A stretch of DNA of 64,000 nt, from positions 1,860,001 to 1,924,000 of the forward strand of contig NZ_CP071182.1 of the NCBI RefSeq assembly GCF_017298635.1, in the 5' to 3' direction. Shown piece by piece: positions 18,104 to 27,067 of the stretch. Within the stretch, counting starts at the first letter, position 1. Each line of letters begins with the position of its first letter. The notes below the pieces were generated by a model. The model searched no databases. It was given only the letters and a program-made list of their open reading frames with translations, and had not been told where the DNA came from. This stretch comes from Paenalicyclobacillus mengziensis. Lineage in GTDB: Bacteria; Bacillota; Bacilli; Alicyclobacillales; Alicyclobacillaceae. The translations under genes and the position numbers were made by a program.

Positions 18104-19237
18104 TCACGTGCGAGGGGGCAACGGGCCAAGGTACTGGTAGAGGTTCGTCTGGATTCGGCCATTGTACAATTTTCGTTTCTTGTCGGCCTTACTGCCGAAG
18201 AGTTTCTCGAATTGCGGATGAGATGTAATCACAAACCAACTCCAGGTTTCCATGTTTTTTTTGACGCGGCCCATGGTGCGGTACAAGGCTTCAACTTCCT
18301 CTGCAGTGCCAAGCCGTTCCCCATAGGGCGGGTTCGTTACGATGCACCCGTAGGGTTGGTCGGAATGGAAGTGCCGGATGTCAAGCGTGTCAAAGATGAT
18401 GCTATCCTGAACGCCAGCTCTGCTGGCGTTTTCCTTTGCCAATTGAACAACTCCTGGGTCGATGTCGGAAGCCAGAATGGGCTCGGCGAGAGGGCGCCGG
18501 AGACTGACGGCGTGGGTTCTGGCATCTGTCCATGTGCGCTCTGGAATCCAGTCCCAAACCTCTGCAGCAAACGACCGGTTGATTCCTGGAGCCATGTTTT
18601 GACCAATCAGCGCCGCTTCAATCGCGATGGTGCCGGACCCACAGAGCGGATCGGCAAAGGGGCGGTGCGGTAACCAACGACTGAGTTGCACAAGCGCAGC
18701 TGCCAGCGTTTCCTTGATTGGCGCCCGAGCATTAATCGGCCGGTAGCCGCGTTTGTTCAGTCCGGCACCGGAGGTATCAATGGTGAGCAAAGCCACGTCG
18801 GATTGGATAGACACTTCAATGCTGTACAGCGGGCCGTCTTCTAGGAGCTCGAGGATACCGTGGGCGTCACGTAAAGATTCGACGATTGCCTTTTTCACGA
18901 TCCGTTGGCAGGCAGGGACGCTTGACAGCCGGGACTTGACAGAACGCCCTTCGACGGGGAACGCAGCATCTGCAGGAAGCAGTTGTCCCCAAGGCAGCGC
19001 CTTTGTTCCTTCAAACAACTCGTCAAAGGTCTCGGCCTTAAACGCCCCCATTTTAATCAGCACTCGGTCTGCAGACCGCAGCCAAAGATTACTCTGGGCA
19101 AGCAATAGCGGATCGCCTTCGTACTCAACGTAGCCGTTGTGTGTCGTGATGGTGTCGATGCCGAGATTCACGAGCTCGCGCTTCACGACAGCTTCGAGGC
19201 CGAAAGGTGCGGTTGCAATGAGGTTCAATCCATCCAC
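18104..19237 (-). CDS. THUMP-domain class I RNA methyltransferase (YpsC/RlmL-N like)
   Basis: A protein of about 377 residues with an N-terminal THUMP domain (about 1-160) and a Rossmann methyltransferase domain. Motifs seen are DPLCGSGTIAIEAALIG (S-adenosylmethionine site) and the NPPYGERLG catalytic motif for N2-guanine methylation. The family modifies 23S rRNA (G2445 in E. coli). GTG at 19237 is preferred because AGGAG lies nine bases upstream and the product then begins MDGLNLIATAPFGLEAVV as in homologues; the frame extends upstream to another GTG at 19258. Confidence 0.9.
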   Translation of the reverse strand: MDGLNLIATAPFGLEAVVKRELVNLGIDTITTHNGYVEYEGDPLLLAQSNLWLRSADRVLIKMGAFKAETFDELFEGTKALPWGQLLPADAAFPVEGRSVKSRLSSVPACQRIVKKAIVESLRDAHGILELLEDGPLYSIEVSIQSDVALLTIDTSGAGLNKRGYRPINARAPIKETLAAALVQLSRWLPHRPFADPLCGSGTIAIEAALIGQNMAPGINRSFAAEVWDWIPERTWTDARTHAVSLRRPLAEPILASDIDPGVVQLAKENASRAGVQDSIIFDTLDIRHFHSDQPYGCIVTNPPYGERLGTAEEVEALYRTMGRVKKNMETWSWFVITSHPQFEKLFGSKADKKRKLYNGRIQTNLYQYLGPLPPRT

Positions 19238-19270
19238 TCTGGTCGTACTCCTATTCACGAGATTTAAGCG

Positions 19271-20230
19271 TCAGTGCATGAGGACCACGATGACAGAGGC
19301 CAGAGAAAAACACACACTGACGATGTATAAGAGAGTCACGGTCTGTACCTGTGAAAAGCCAGCACGCAGCAGCCAGTGATGACCATGCGTTTGATCGGCG
19401 CGGTATATAGGTTGTCCGTGAATGGCCCGCCCAATGACAACGCGAATGGCATCAAAGATGGGAACTCCAAGGGCGAGTACAGGTACCACAATCGAAACCA
19501 CCGTTGCAGACTTAAAGGCACCAACCGCTGCGACGGATGCGAGTACAAATCCAAGCATCGTCGAACCAGCGTCACCCATGATGATTCGTGCCGGAAAAAA
19601 ATTATAGCGGAGAAACCCCATTGCGCCTCCTGCCAAGGCTGCGGCCCAGATGGCGGATTGCAAATCGCCCGTTTTCCAGGCAAAAAAGACCATTGTTAGA
19701 GAAGAGATGGTTCCAATTCCAGCGGCAAGACCATCGAGTCCATCAAGAAAGTTGTACACATTGATGACGCCAACAATCCAGGTGACGGTTAAAATCCAGG
19801 CAATCGCCCGTGGTAACAGAATGTAGTGACCACCGCCAAAGGGAACGGTCAGGGTGTGAACCGTGCCCCCTGACCAAATGACTAGAATTGCCGCTGCCGT
19901 TTGCGCAATAATCCGGATTCCTGCGGAAAAATCCCGTCGTCTCGTCTTGTAATAATCATCAATCATTCCGACACTATAGAGCAAAAAGGTGCCCCCCATC
20001 AGCCCGTAATAGACAGATGGGACAGGCTTATCGATAAACGAGAAGATGGTTGAACTGATGACAAAGCCCACAAGAATTGCCATTCCGCCGAGCAAAGGGA
20101 GGGGTTCTTTGTGAACTTTACGCGGATTTGGGAGATCGACAAAGTTCCACTTGATCGCCAGACGCCGGATATAAGGGACGAGTATGATTGAGATTGCAAG
20201 GGCAGTCAGGCAGGAATACAAGATGAGCAT
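19271..20230 (-). CDS. MraY-family undecaprenyl-phosphate GlcNAc-1-phosphate transferase (TagO/WecA-like)
   Basis: A 319-residue integral membrane enzyme with about ten helices. Diagnostic cytoplasmic motifs are GMIDDYYKTRRRD (DD pair, about 90), NVYNFLDGLDGLAAG (about 155), MGDAGSTMLGF (about 218) and the histidine motif QTHGHHWLLRAGFS near the C-terminus, which marks WecA/TagO rather than MraY. It would load GlcNAc-1-phosphate onto undecaprenyl phosphate to start teichoic acid or related wall glycopolymers. ATG at 20230 follows GAGGAGAGGG. The gene begins 24 bp after the small membrane-anchored protein gene and is probably co-transcribed with it. Confidence 0.92.
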   Translation of the reverse strand: MLILYSCLTALAISIILVPYIRRLAIKWNFVDLPNPRKVHKEPLPLLGGMAILVGFVISSTIFSFIDKPVPSVYYGLMGGTFLLYSVGMIDDYYKTRRRDFSAGIRIIAQTAAAILVIWSGGTVHTLTVPFGGGHYILLPRAIAWILTVTWIVGVINVYNFLDGLDGLAAGIGTISSLTMVFFAWKTGDLQSAIWAAALAGGAMGFLRYNFFPARIIMGDAGSTMLGFVLASVAAVGAFKSATVVSIVVPVLALGVPIFDAIRVVIGRAIHGQPIYRADQTHGHHWLLRAGFSQVQTVTLLYIVSVCFSLASVIVVLMH

Positions 20231-20253
20231 CGAATTACCCTCTCCTCAAGACA

Positions 20254-20724
20254 CTACCAGTCAACGTGTTTGTTGATTTGTTCGAGATTTCCCGAAGACA
20301 AAGTTACTGTCAGTTGTAGTTGCTTCGTTTCATCATCATAGTTTGATTCAGCGATAGGGTACTGCTTGTGTGTCTTTCCATCGATGTAAACAATGGTTAG
20401 CAGTGCACCGTGATCGTATTTCGCGTAAAGGTGTGCCAAGTTTTCTGCGAACGCCTCCCGCTTCGAGCCAGGTACGTTACTCGACAGTTGAAGGACGTAG
20501 GCGGTTGGGTCTATACCAGTCCCCGTATCAATGAGTACTAACTTGCCAAGTCTGTGGTCTGAAACATACTCAGAGAATGTGTATTTGTGTTCCGCTGCGC
20601 GGAGAGCAGCGGTATGTTTCATATATACATAGAGGTAACCGGATGCTGTTAAAACGGCCAAAACAAAAATAATAATGGAGATTTGAGTCCGCCTTGATGA
20701 TCTCCTCGGCTGGCTGTCTGGCAT
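20254..20724 (-). CDS. membrane-anchored hypothetical protein
   Basis: This 156-residue protein was not recognised. It begins with a short basic stretch (RRSSRRTQ) and one hydrophobic segment (about 15-38), then an extracytoplasmic domain of about 115 residues, rich in beta-type sequence with many polar residues. It contains no cysteine and no evident catalytic motif. ATG at 20724 is preceded by GAGGGGG; an in-frame TTG at 20739 overlaps that site. It lies 23 bp upstream of the TagO/WecA-like gene, so a role at the cell surface is possible. Confidence 0.7.
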   Translation of the reverse strand: MPDSQPRRSSRRTQISIIIFVLAVLTASGYLYVYMKHTAALRAAEHKYTFSEYVSDHRLGKLVLIDTGTGIDPTAYVLQLSSNVPGSKREAFAENLAHLYAKYDHGALLTIVYIDGKTHKQYPIAESNYDDETKQLQLTVTLSSGNLEQINKHVDW

Positions 20725-20820
20725 GGATATCCCCCTCAATATACCACTGGCCTACCTTGACAACCTGACACATATGACTCTGCCCGATTATACTGCAATC
20801 GACAACGGACGACTACCAAT

Positions 20821-20849
20821 TTGGTCGATTTTCAGGTCGGTGGTATGCT
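20821..20849 (+). promoter_or_regulatory. sigma-A type promoter of second MFS gene
   Basis: TTGGTC (20821-20826) and TATGCT (20844-20849), spacer 17 bp, start codon 24 bp downstream. Confidence 0.5.
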
Positions 20850-20873
20850 GTTTAATTGAAAGGGTGAGTCCGA

Positions 20874-22064
20874 ATGTTCAAACGACTACGAGTTATCCTG
20901 CTGATGCTGGTTACCGTCTTCATCGGATTTGGATTGATTATTCCGGTACTACCACTCATGGTCACGAATGCGGGCGCCAATGCCTTCCAGCTTGGACTGA
21001 TGCTTGCCTTGTACTCTGCTGTCTCGTTTTTTCTCTCTCCATATTGGGGCCGTTTGTCTGACCGCATTGGGCGCAAACCGATTCTCGTAGTTGGATTGGT
21101 TGGCTTTGCACTCAGTTTCCTTATCCTTGGGCTAGCCGTGCATACCATTTGGCTTATGTACGTATCGAGGATTGTGGGAGGCGCTTTTTCGGGTGCTGTG
21201 ACATCAACCGCCATGGCGTATGTAGCGGACGTCACAGATACGCTTGACCGTACAAAAGGAATGGCCCTCGCGGGCATGTCAATCGGATTCGGGTTCATCA
21301 TCGGACCTGCTGTGGGTGGCATTCTTGGTGGTGTGAGCATCCCATTGCCGTTTTTTGTGGCCGCCGCGTTAGCGCTTCTCAATGCGTTGTGGGGCTTAGT
21401 GGCCCTGCCTGAATCTCTGACTCCGGAAGTACGAAGAGAACGTTCGCTCACGTCTTCCCAAGGTTCGACGTCGCGCTGGTCTGCGTTTCAGGGGCCGCTT
21501 AAATATATGTATTTAGTCGACTTTGTTTCTCAGTTCACGATTTCGTCGCTGGAAGGCTGTCTGCAGTTGTTTGAAATGGTGAAGATCCACGCCACGTCGA
21601 TGGAGATTGGTTGGATGTTCTTCATTTCAGGCATTGTCGGCGCTTTGATTCAGGGTGGAATTGTTCGCCGATATGTTACGCATGGCCGCGAAGTGCCGAC
21701 ACTGTACATTGGATTGTTTGTATCAGCCGTGGGACTGGTACTTCTCGTGTTCTCTCGGAACTTTGCCACGGCAGCGATTTATATGACCATCTTCGGCGCT
21801 GGGAACACTGTCATCAAACCGACCCTCACCTCGCTGGTAACGAAGGAAACACGGGTCGGTCAAGGTCTCGCCAACGGTCTCTTGTCATCGATGGACAGCC
21901 TTGCACGAATGATTGGACCACTGTTTGCAACCCTGATTTTTGAGGTACATATGAATCTTCCATTTCTCGTTGCAGCAGTGGTTGCCATCCTGGCGATGGT
22001 GCTTGTTGGCAGGTACCAAATGATGAGTCGAACGCAGAAGGGCTTGTTGAGTCCGAAACAATGA
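20874..22064 (+). CDS. MFS drug-type transporter
   Basis: A 396-residue, twelve-helix transporter. The loop 2-3 motif GRLSDRIGRKPILV and motif C in helix 5 (GFIIGPAVGGILGG), which marks antiporters, are both clear, so proton-coupled export of drugs or metabolites (Bmr/TetA group) is the likely role; the substrate is unknown. ATG at 20874 has AAGGGTGAG upstream and its own promoter. It is divergent from the TagO-linked membrane protein gene. No regulator gene is next to it. Confidence 0.87.
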   Translation: MFKRLRVILLMLVTVFIGFGLIIPVLPLMVTNAGANAFQLGLMLALYSAVSFFLSPYWGRLSDRIGRKPILVVGLVGFALSFLILGLAVHTIWLMYVSRIVGGAFSGAVTSTAMAYVADVTDTLDRTKGMALAGMSIGFGFIIGPAVGGILGGVSIPLPFFVAAALALLNALWGLVALPESLTPEVRRERSLTSSQGSTSRWSAFQGPLKYMYLVDFVSQFTISSLEGCLQLFEMVKIHATSMEIGWMFFISGIVGALIQGGIVRRYVTHGREVPTLYIGLFVSAVGLVLLVFSRNFATAAIYMTIFGAGNTVIKPTLTSLVTKETRVGQGLANGLLSSMDSLARMIGPLFATLIFEVHMNLPFLVAAVVAILAMVLVGRYQMMSRTQKGLLSPKQ

Positions 22065-22393
22065 TAAATGTTATTATTTTAGCCTCTCGGCTGCACTGGA
22101 TCCGCTTGACTCCGCGACAACCAGGTATGGTAAACTGTAACTGTATATTTGTGGGTTTGAACCGGTTGCCAGATGCTTGATTGAGCGTGCACTAGAGCCA
22201 TATGCTTGGCGAGCTGGAAAATAGGTCCGGTAAATAGGTCGGTTAAAACCGGAAACTTTCGTTCGCCAGCTATGCTTGGCGATTTTATTTCTGATAATTC
22301 GGATAGTTACGACTAATGTGCTCCGACACAGAAATGAAAATGCTTTAGTGAAAGCGCTATCGGCATGGTCAAAACCACCAAGGAGGGTGAAGT
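22065..22393. other. leader region of the oxidase operon
   Basis: This 329-bp region has no credible ORF. ATGCTTGGCG occurs twice (22203 and 22270), and AGCTGG at about 22213 and CCAGCT at about 22266 could pair to fold the leader RNA between them. A possible -35 TTGACT (22106) and -10 TAAACT (22131) have a 19-bp spacer, long for a sigma-A promoter. No known riboswitch was recognised. Confidence 0.4.
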
Positions 22394-23056
22394 GTGGGGA
22401 ACTCTACCTGGTTGCCAGCAGCACTGACACATTTTTCTCAAAGTGTGGACGGACTTTTCTACGGGATATTAGGCGTAGTGACGTTCTTCTTCGTGCTTGT
22501 GGAGGTTTTGCTGGTGGTCTTTCTTGTTCGCTACCGTCGAACGAAGAAAAATGCAGTCGGAATCAATGTTCACGGGAATAATAAACTAGAGCTTATGTGG
22601 ACGCTGATTCCAGCACTTATTCTAGTTGCTATTGGCGTTTTTAGCGTAAAGTATGTATACGCAGCTCAGGTCGCACCGGCGAAACCAGTCGTCATTAAGG
22701 TGATTGGCCATGAGTGGAAGTGGGAGTTTCAATACCCAAACGGGGTGGATACGTTGAACGACCTACGCGTCCCTGCTGGTCAGAATGTTCTGTTTGATAT
22801 TACTTCATCAGACGTGATTCACGGCTTCTATATTCCTGCGGTCCGTTTGCAGCAAGACGCACTTCCGGGGCGTCAGACGCAATTTTGGATTAACGTGGAG
22901 AGCAAATATGTCGGACAGACGTTTCCAGTCCCGTGCGATCAGTTCTGTGGTCCAGGACATCCCACGATGGTCGCCACCATGACGGTCATGAGCCCTGCTA
23001 ATTTTCAGAACTGGCTTCAAACTGAGAAACAAGCACAGACCGGTTCGCAGGGCTAA
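22394..23056 (+). CDS. coxB: haem-copper oxidase subunit II
   Basis: A 220-residue subunit with two N-terminal membrane helices (about 20-45 and 68-90) and a periplasm-side cupredoxin domain. The CuA ligands are seen: His in DVIHGFYIPA (about 143) and the C-terminal set Cys181, Cys185, His189, Met192 in PCDQFCGPGHPTM. No lipobox signal and no fused cytochrome c domain are present, so the enzyme would take electrons from a separate donor. GTG at 22394 follows AAGGAGGG with six-base spacing. First gene of the oxidase operon. Confidence 0.92.
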   Translation: MGNSTWLPAALTHFSQSVDGLFYGILGVVTFFFVLVEVLLVVFLVRYRRTKKNAVGINVHGNNKLELMWTLIPALILVAIGVFSVKYVYAAQVAPAKPVVIKVIGHEWKWEFQYPNGVDTLNDLRVPAGQNVLFDITSSDVIHGFYIPAVRLQQDALPGRQTQFWINVESKYVGQTFPVPCDQFCGPGHPTMVATMTVMSPANFQNWLQTEKQAQTGSQG

Positions 23057-23238
23057 GCGTTACAATCATGCATTACCTTCATGCATTACCTTCATGCACC
23101 GCAATAAATCAGAAGGTTCGGGTAATATAGGCAGGGTAGTTCCTGACGATTTTGCCACTGTCACGGGGAGTGAATGACGGGCTCTACTGACTCGGTCTAC
23201 TGGCCAATCTACCAGCGTCGTGTGAGGTGATGTGAAAC

Positions 23239-24870
23239 ATGGAGGCAGCGCTGCAGCCGCCACGAAGGTCTTTCGTGAGAGAATGGATCTTCACTGTTGA
23301 CCACAAGAAAATTGGCATTATGTACGGTGTGACGGCACTCTTCTTTTTCCTTTTAGGTGGTCTGTTTGCATTGTTGGTTCGTACCGACCTGTTGAGTCCA
23401 AAAGGTATTTTCGCGGCTCAGAACTACAACGAATTTTTCACGATGCACGCCACCATCATGATTTTTGCTGTGATTATACCTTTACTTACTGGTGCGTTCG
23501 GTAACTATCTCGTGCCGTTGCACATTGGTGCCCGAGACATGGCTTTTCCGCGGATGAATGCGCTCAGTTATTGGCTCTATCTTTTGTCAGGAATTGTTCT
23601 CTTGCTGAGCATGGTGTTTGGTATGCCCGACGCCGGCTGGACCTCATATCCACCGTATAGTGTGCAATCGCAGGGGCCCGGTATTGACCTATGGGTGACC
23701 GCACTGCACATCGCCGGTTTGTCTTCGATTCTCGGTTCCATAAACTTTATTGTTACGATTCACAAGATGCGGGCACCGGGCATGACGTACAACCGCATGA
23801 GTCTATTTACTTGGAGCATGTTGGTCACCGCCTACATGCAATTATTTGGTACTCCAGCGTTGGCAGGTGCCATCACAACGCTGATTTCCGACAGGCACTT
23901 CGGCACCGTCTTCTATAACAGTTCGGCTGGCGGCGATCCGATGCTCTATCAGCACCTCTTCTGGTTCTATTCACACCCTGCGGTTTACATCATGATTCTG
24001 CCAGCGTTTGGTATTGTCTCTGAAATTCTCCCTGTCTTTGCAAGGAAACCGATTTTCGGTTACCACGCAATTGCTTATTCGAGTATCGCCATTGGCTTTC
24101 TCGGCTTCTTCGTCTGGGCTCACCACATGTTTGTGGCCGGCATGGCGATGTCCACGGGCATTCCGTTTATGATCTCCTCGATGATTATCGCGGTTCCCAC
24201 CTCGGTGAAGATTTTTAATTGGCTGGCGACGCTGTGGCGTGGGTCTGTTGAGTATACGGTGCCCATGTTGTTTGCTTCGCTGGGGTTCATCGGATCGTTC
24301 ATCATCGGCGGATTTAGCGGAGTCATCGTTGCTGCGGTACCACTTGATATGCAACTGCACGATACCTACTTTATCGTTGCGCACATCCACTACGTGCTGT
24401 TTGGCGGTAGTGTCATGGTTATCATGGCGGGGTTGCACTTCTGGTTCCCGAAAGTCACTGGGCGCATGTACAACACGAAACTTGGTTACTTGTCGTTCTG
24501 GCTGTACTTTATTGGTACGCAAGTGACGTTCTTTCCGATGCACTTCCTTGGGCTTGCAGGCATGCCGCGACGTATTGCATCGTATCCTAGTATGTTCCAA
24601 TTCTGGAATGATGTCTCCTCGATTGGCGCGTATATCCTCGGGTTTGGCACGCTGGTGATTGTGTCAAACCTGCTCTACTCGGCCAAACGAGGGCAGAAAG
24701 TGGCGGCCAACCCGTGGGGGGCACAAACCCTAGAGTGGACCATCTCGTCCCCACCGCCGGAGTACAACTTTGATGATTTGCCGGTTGTCTCTTCGAACCC
24801 ATATCAACCGTACCCAGATCCGAATCTGCGTCCGACGACGAACCCGAGTCCCACGCCAAGTCCGGTATAA
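23239..24870 (+). CDS. coxA: haem-copper oxidase subunit I (A2 type)
   Basis: A 543-residue catalytic subunit with twelve or more helices. Haem and CuB ligands are present: the low-spin haem His in FFTMHATIMIF, CuB/Tyr cross-link region WFYSHPAVYIMI (Tyr244-Tyr250), the WAHHMFVAGM pair and IVAHIHYVLFGG. The D-channel glutamate of A1 enzymes (HPEVY) is Ala248 here, and the YS pair at 244-245 replaces it, as in A2-type oxidases such as Thermus caa3. It reduces oxygen to water and pumps protons. A 182-bp gap with a short direct repeat separates it from coxB. The C-terminal 30 residues are a Pro-rich tail. Confidence 0.95.
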   Translation: MEAALQPPRRSFVREWIFTVDHKKIGIMYGVTALFFFLLGGLFALLVRTDLLSPKGIFAAQNYNEFFTMHATIMIFAVIIPLLTGAFGNYLVPLHIGARDMAFPRMNALSYWLYLLSGIVLLLSMVFGMPDAGWTSYPPYSVQSQGPGIDLWVTALHIAGLSSILGSINFIVTIHKMRAPGMTYNRMSLFTWSMLVTAYMQLFGTPALAGAITTLISDRHFGTVFYNSSAGGDPMLYQHLFWFYSHPAVYIMILPAFGIVSEILPVFARKPIFGYHAIAYSSIAIGFLGFFVWAHHMFVAGMAMSTGIPFMISSMIIAVPTSVKIFNWLATLWRGSVEYTVPMLFASLGFIGSFIIGGFSGVIVAAVPLDMQLHDTYFIVAHIHYVLFGGSVMVIMAGLHFWFPKVTGRMYNTKLGYLSFWLYFIGTQVTFFPMHFLGLAGMPRRIASYPSMFQFWNDVSSIGAYILGFGTLVIVSNLLYSAKRGQKVAANPWGAQTLEWTISSPPPEYNFDDLPVVSSNPYQPYPDPNLRPTTNPSPTPSPV

Positions 24871-25157
24871 GCGGGAGTTGGCGTGGGACTTCGAACTTCG
24901 GTCTTGGTCCGTCTTCCATTTCTCGGTCCGTCTTGGGAAGGCGACCTCGGCGCACGGCCATGTTTGCCCAGTTTGCCCAGTTTGTCGAGTAATCTGGTGG
25001 ATACTGGAGTGGTTTCTAGGCCATCTTACGTCTAATAGCTTTTCGTGACTTAAAGCAGTTCAGCTCTGGTTCATCCGGCATTACCGATATTACTCATGAT
25101 GCATGAGCAGCGCGGTTCGTTGGCTCCAGAGTTTAGATGGAAAGGGGTGTCTCGCTC

Positions 25158-26087
25158 TTGGCGATGAAAGATGTCGCGCTCGGACCAATCTCAGAGGAGA
25201 CTGGTGAACAATCTAAGAATTCAGTAAGTGGCTCTCTTCACAATTACATCTCCGTACTCAAGCTCGGCATTACGATTGCCAACGTGATGGCCACAATTGC
25301 CGGACTCTGGGTCGGAAGCCACGGACATCCAGACATTCTTACGCTCGTCTTTACCAGTGTAGGAACAGCGTCTGTCGTTGCGGGCGGTGCTGCACTCAAC
25401 AACTACGTCGATCGGAATATCGATTACCGTATGTCTCGAACCAAGGAACGTGCCATGGTGACAGGCAAAGTCAAACCAGCGATTGTTTTATGGATGGGGT
25501 TGTCGCTGGGAATCAGCGGTACAGCGCTCTTGGCTGTCCTTGTGAATATGGTGGCTGCTACTTGCGCTTTTGGGGGCTTAATTGCCTACTCGTACATCTA
25601 CACAGTTTGGCTGAAACGGACGACGACACTCAGCACTGTGCTCGGGGGAGTAGCAGGGGCGTTGCCTCCGCTGATTGGATTTGCCGCAGGTAGTCATGGC
25701 AGGCTCGGACTAGGGGCCTGGGTATTGTTTTTTATCTTCTTCTTCTGGCAACCCCCACATTTTCTTCCGCTGGCCATGAAACGTGCGGAAGAGTATCGGG
25801 CAGCAGGGATTCCGATGCTGCCTGTCGTACGGGGGTTTGCTGAAACCAAGTTACAGATCTTGTTGTACACGTCAGCTATGGTACCCGTATCGTTGCTTTT
25901 GTACGGGCTCGGCTATGAAGGCATCGCCTATCTAGGTGTCAGCCTCGTCTTAGGGTTGATTTTCCTTGGACGGGCAATTCAGGGACTATTTGTCAAGGAT
26001 GACCTCGCTTGGTCGAAGAAATTGTTCGGTTTCTCGCTGCTGTACTTGACTGCAATGTGCATCGTGATGATTGTGAGCGCGGTCTAG
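25158..26087 (+). CDS. ctaB: haem O synthase (protohaem IX farnesyltransferase)
   Basis: A UbiA-family membrane prenyltransferase of about 309 residues. The first Asp-rich motif NNYVDRNIDYRMSRTKERAM (about 84-103), the YTVWLKRTTTLSTVLGG loop and WQPPHFLPLAM identify haem O synthase. It transfers a farnesyl group to haem B, the first step towards haem O/A for the oxidase encoded around it. TTG at 25158 lies ten bases after AAAGGGG, while ATG at 25164 is too far and ATG at 25137 precedes the site, so TTG is my choice. No haem A synthase (ctaA) is in the window. Confidence 0.93.
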   Translation: MAMKDVALGPISEETGEQSKNSVSGSLHNYISVLKLGITIANVMATIAGLWVGSHGHPDILTLVFTSVGTASVVAGGAALNNYVDRNIDYRMSRTKERAMVTGKVKPAIVLWMGLSLGISGTALLAVLVNMVAATCAFGGLIAYSYIYTVWLKRTTTLSTVLGGVAGALPPLIGFAAGSHGRLGLGAWVLFFIFFFWQPPHFLPLAMKRAEEYRAAGIPMLPVVRGFAETKLQILLYTSAMVPVSLLLYGLGYEGIAYLGVSLVLGLIFLGRAIQGLFVKDDLAWSKKLFGFSLLYLTAMCIVMIVSAV

Positions 26088-26129
26088 TTTGTTGGGATTG
26101 GACACTTGGCAGTAGGAGGAGGTCAGAGA

Positions 26130-26753
26130 ATGGCTGTAAATCCGTCAACGACACCACATCTGGATCACCATGAAAATATGGATCCTCAGGCCAACGCGAA
26201 TTTGGCTGTCTGGGGTGGGCTTGTAGCCGTCACGTTTTTGACGTCGACGTTCGTCGCCTCAAACGTGTATCTACGTGGTTGGAGTCCCACAAAGTTTGTG
26301 TTGAAATCGGCGCTGCTTAAGGATCTTCCGTATTATGCAGTGCTTTTGTCCATTTTGTCCGCCGTCATTTTGCTTGTTGCGAGCCGGTTCTTCGCCAAAG
26401 ACAAGTGGCGTGCGTTTTCCTTGACCCTCGCTTTGGGAACTCTTAGTTACGTGGCATTGGCAGTGGTTCAGTTTCAATTGATGCTCCGGTTCGGTCATGC
26501 CAGTGCACAGTCCGCGACCATTTACGCACCTACTGCCATCATTCAGTTTGTGCTGACTGCCGTTGGAGTTGTTCTCTTAGCTGCTACAGGCTGGTACATG
26601 GGTTTTGCAAACAAGGCAAAGATAAACGCTTTCTTTCCGGTCGCCATGAATGTATGGCTGTATTCGGCAATGTCAGGCATTGTTATTCTGTTGCTTGAGG
26701 ACGTCCTGACCGTTGGACAGTTTGCCGCCTGGTGCGGACAGCATCTGACTTAA
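26130..26753 (+). CDS. haem-copper oxidase subunit III
   Basis: A 207-residue membrane protein with five predicted helices, within the short (five-helix) class of subunit III. The sequence is diverged, and the identification rests on size, topology and place in the operon between ctaB and a small membrane peptide; the long N-terminal segment has His-rich HLDHHENMD. ATG at 26130 follows AGGAGG. If correct, it supports the assembly and stability of subunit I. Confidence 0.75.
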   Translation: MAVNPSTTPHLDHHENMDPQANANLAVWGGLVAVTFLTSTFVASNVYLRGWSPTKFVLKSALLKDLPYYAVLLSILSAVILLVASRFFAKDKWRAFSLTLALGTLSYVALAVVQFQLMLRFGHASAQSATIYAPTAIIQFVLTAVGVVLLAATGWYMGFANKAKINAFFPVAMNVWLYSAMSGIVILLLEDVLTVGQFAAWCGQHLT

Positions 26754-26785
26754 CCACAGGGTTACATGGAAAGGAGAACAAACAT

Positions 26786-26902
26786 ATGCAATTTCTTCTC
26801 TTTGCCTTTGGGGTGTTTGTCTTTGCCTCTTTAACGTTGCTGATTCTCAAGTACACGACGTATCTGTCCAACATAAAGAAGCAACATTTCAAGAACCATT
26901 AA
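26786..26902 (+). CDS. 38-residue membrane peptide, oxidase-associated
   Basis: A short ORF with AAAGGAG eight bases before its ATG follows 32 bp behind the subunit III gene and before the operon terminator. The product MQFLLFAFGVFVFASLTLLI is a single membrane helix followed by a basic tail ending KKQHFKNH. Many terminal oxidases carry such a small, fast-evolving subunit (for example subunit IV-like or CydX/CydS-type peptides), so I infer an accessory oxidase subunit. The primary sequence itself gives no family. Confidence 0.7.
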   Translation: MQFLLFAFGVFVFASLTLLILKYTTYLSNIKKQHFKNH

Positions 26903-26949
26903 GCTCCATCGATAGGCCCCTAAAGTTCCATCGAGGGTTGCTGAGAAAC

Positions 26950-26979
26950 AAGGTACGGCCAACAGTGGCGTGCCTTTTT
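26950..26979 (+). terminator. intrinsic terminator of the oxidase operon
   Basis: AAGGTACG pairs with CGTGCCTT (one G-U pair) across an 11-base loop, ending in TTTTT. Confidence 0.7.
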
Positions 26980-27067
26980 CACGTCAAAAAGTCACTTGTA
27001 TGCTTGACGAACGAACGTTATGATTGGTGCATCGAGATGTAAATTGTTGTCGAAAGGAGGAGAAACT

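Noticed and set aside
22276..22581. ORF at the start of coxB in another frame
   Set aside because: It overlaps the CoxB N-terminal helices out of frame, has no ribosome site and is not conserved in composition.
23971..24600. 209-codon minus-strand ORF inside coxA
   Set aside because: It is a shadow of a highly conserved gene with His/Arg-rich nonsense sequence and no ribosome site.
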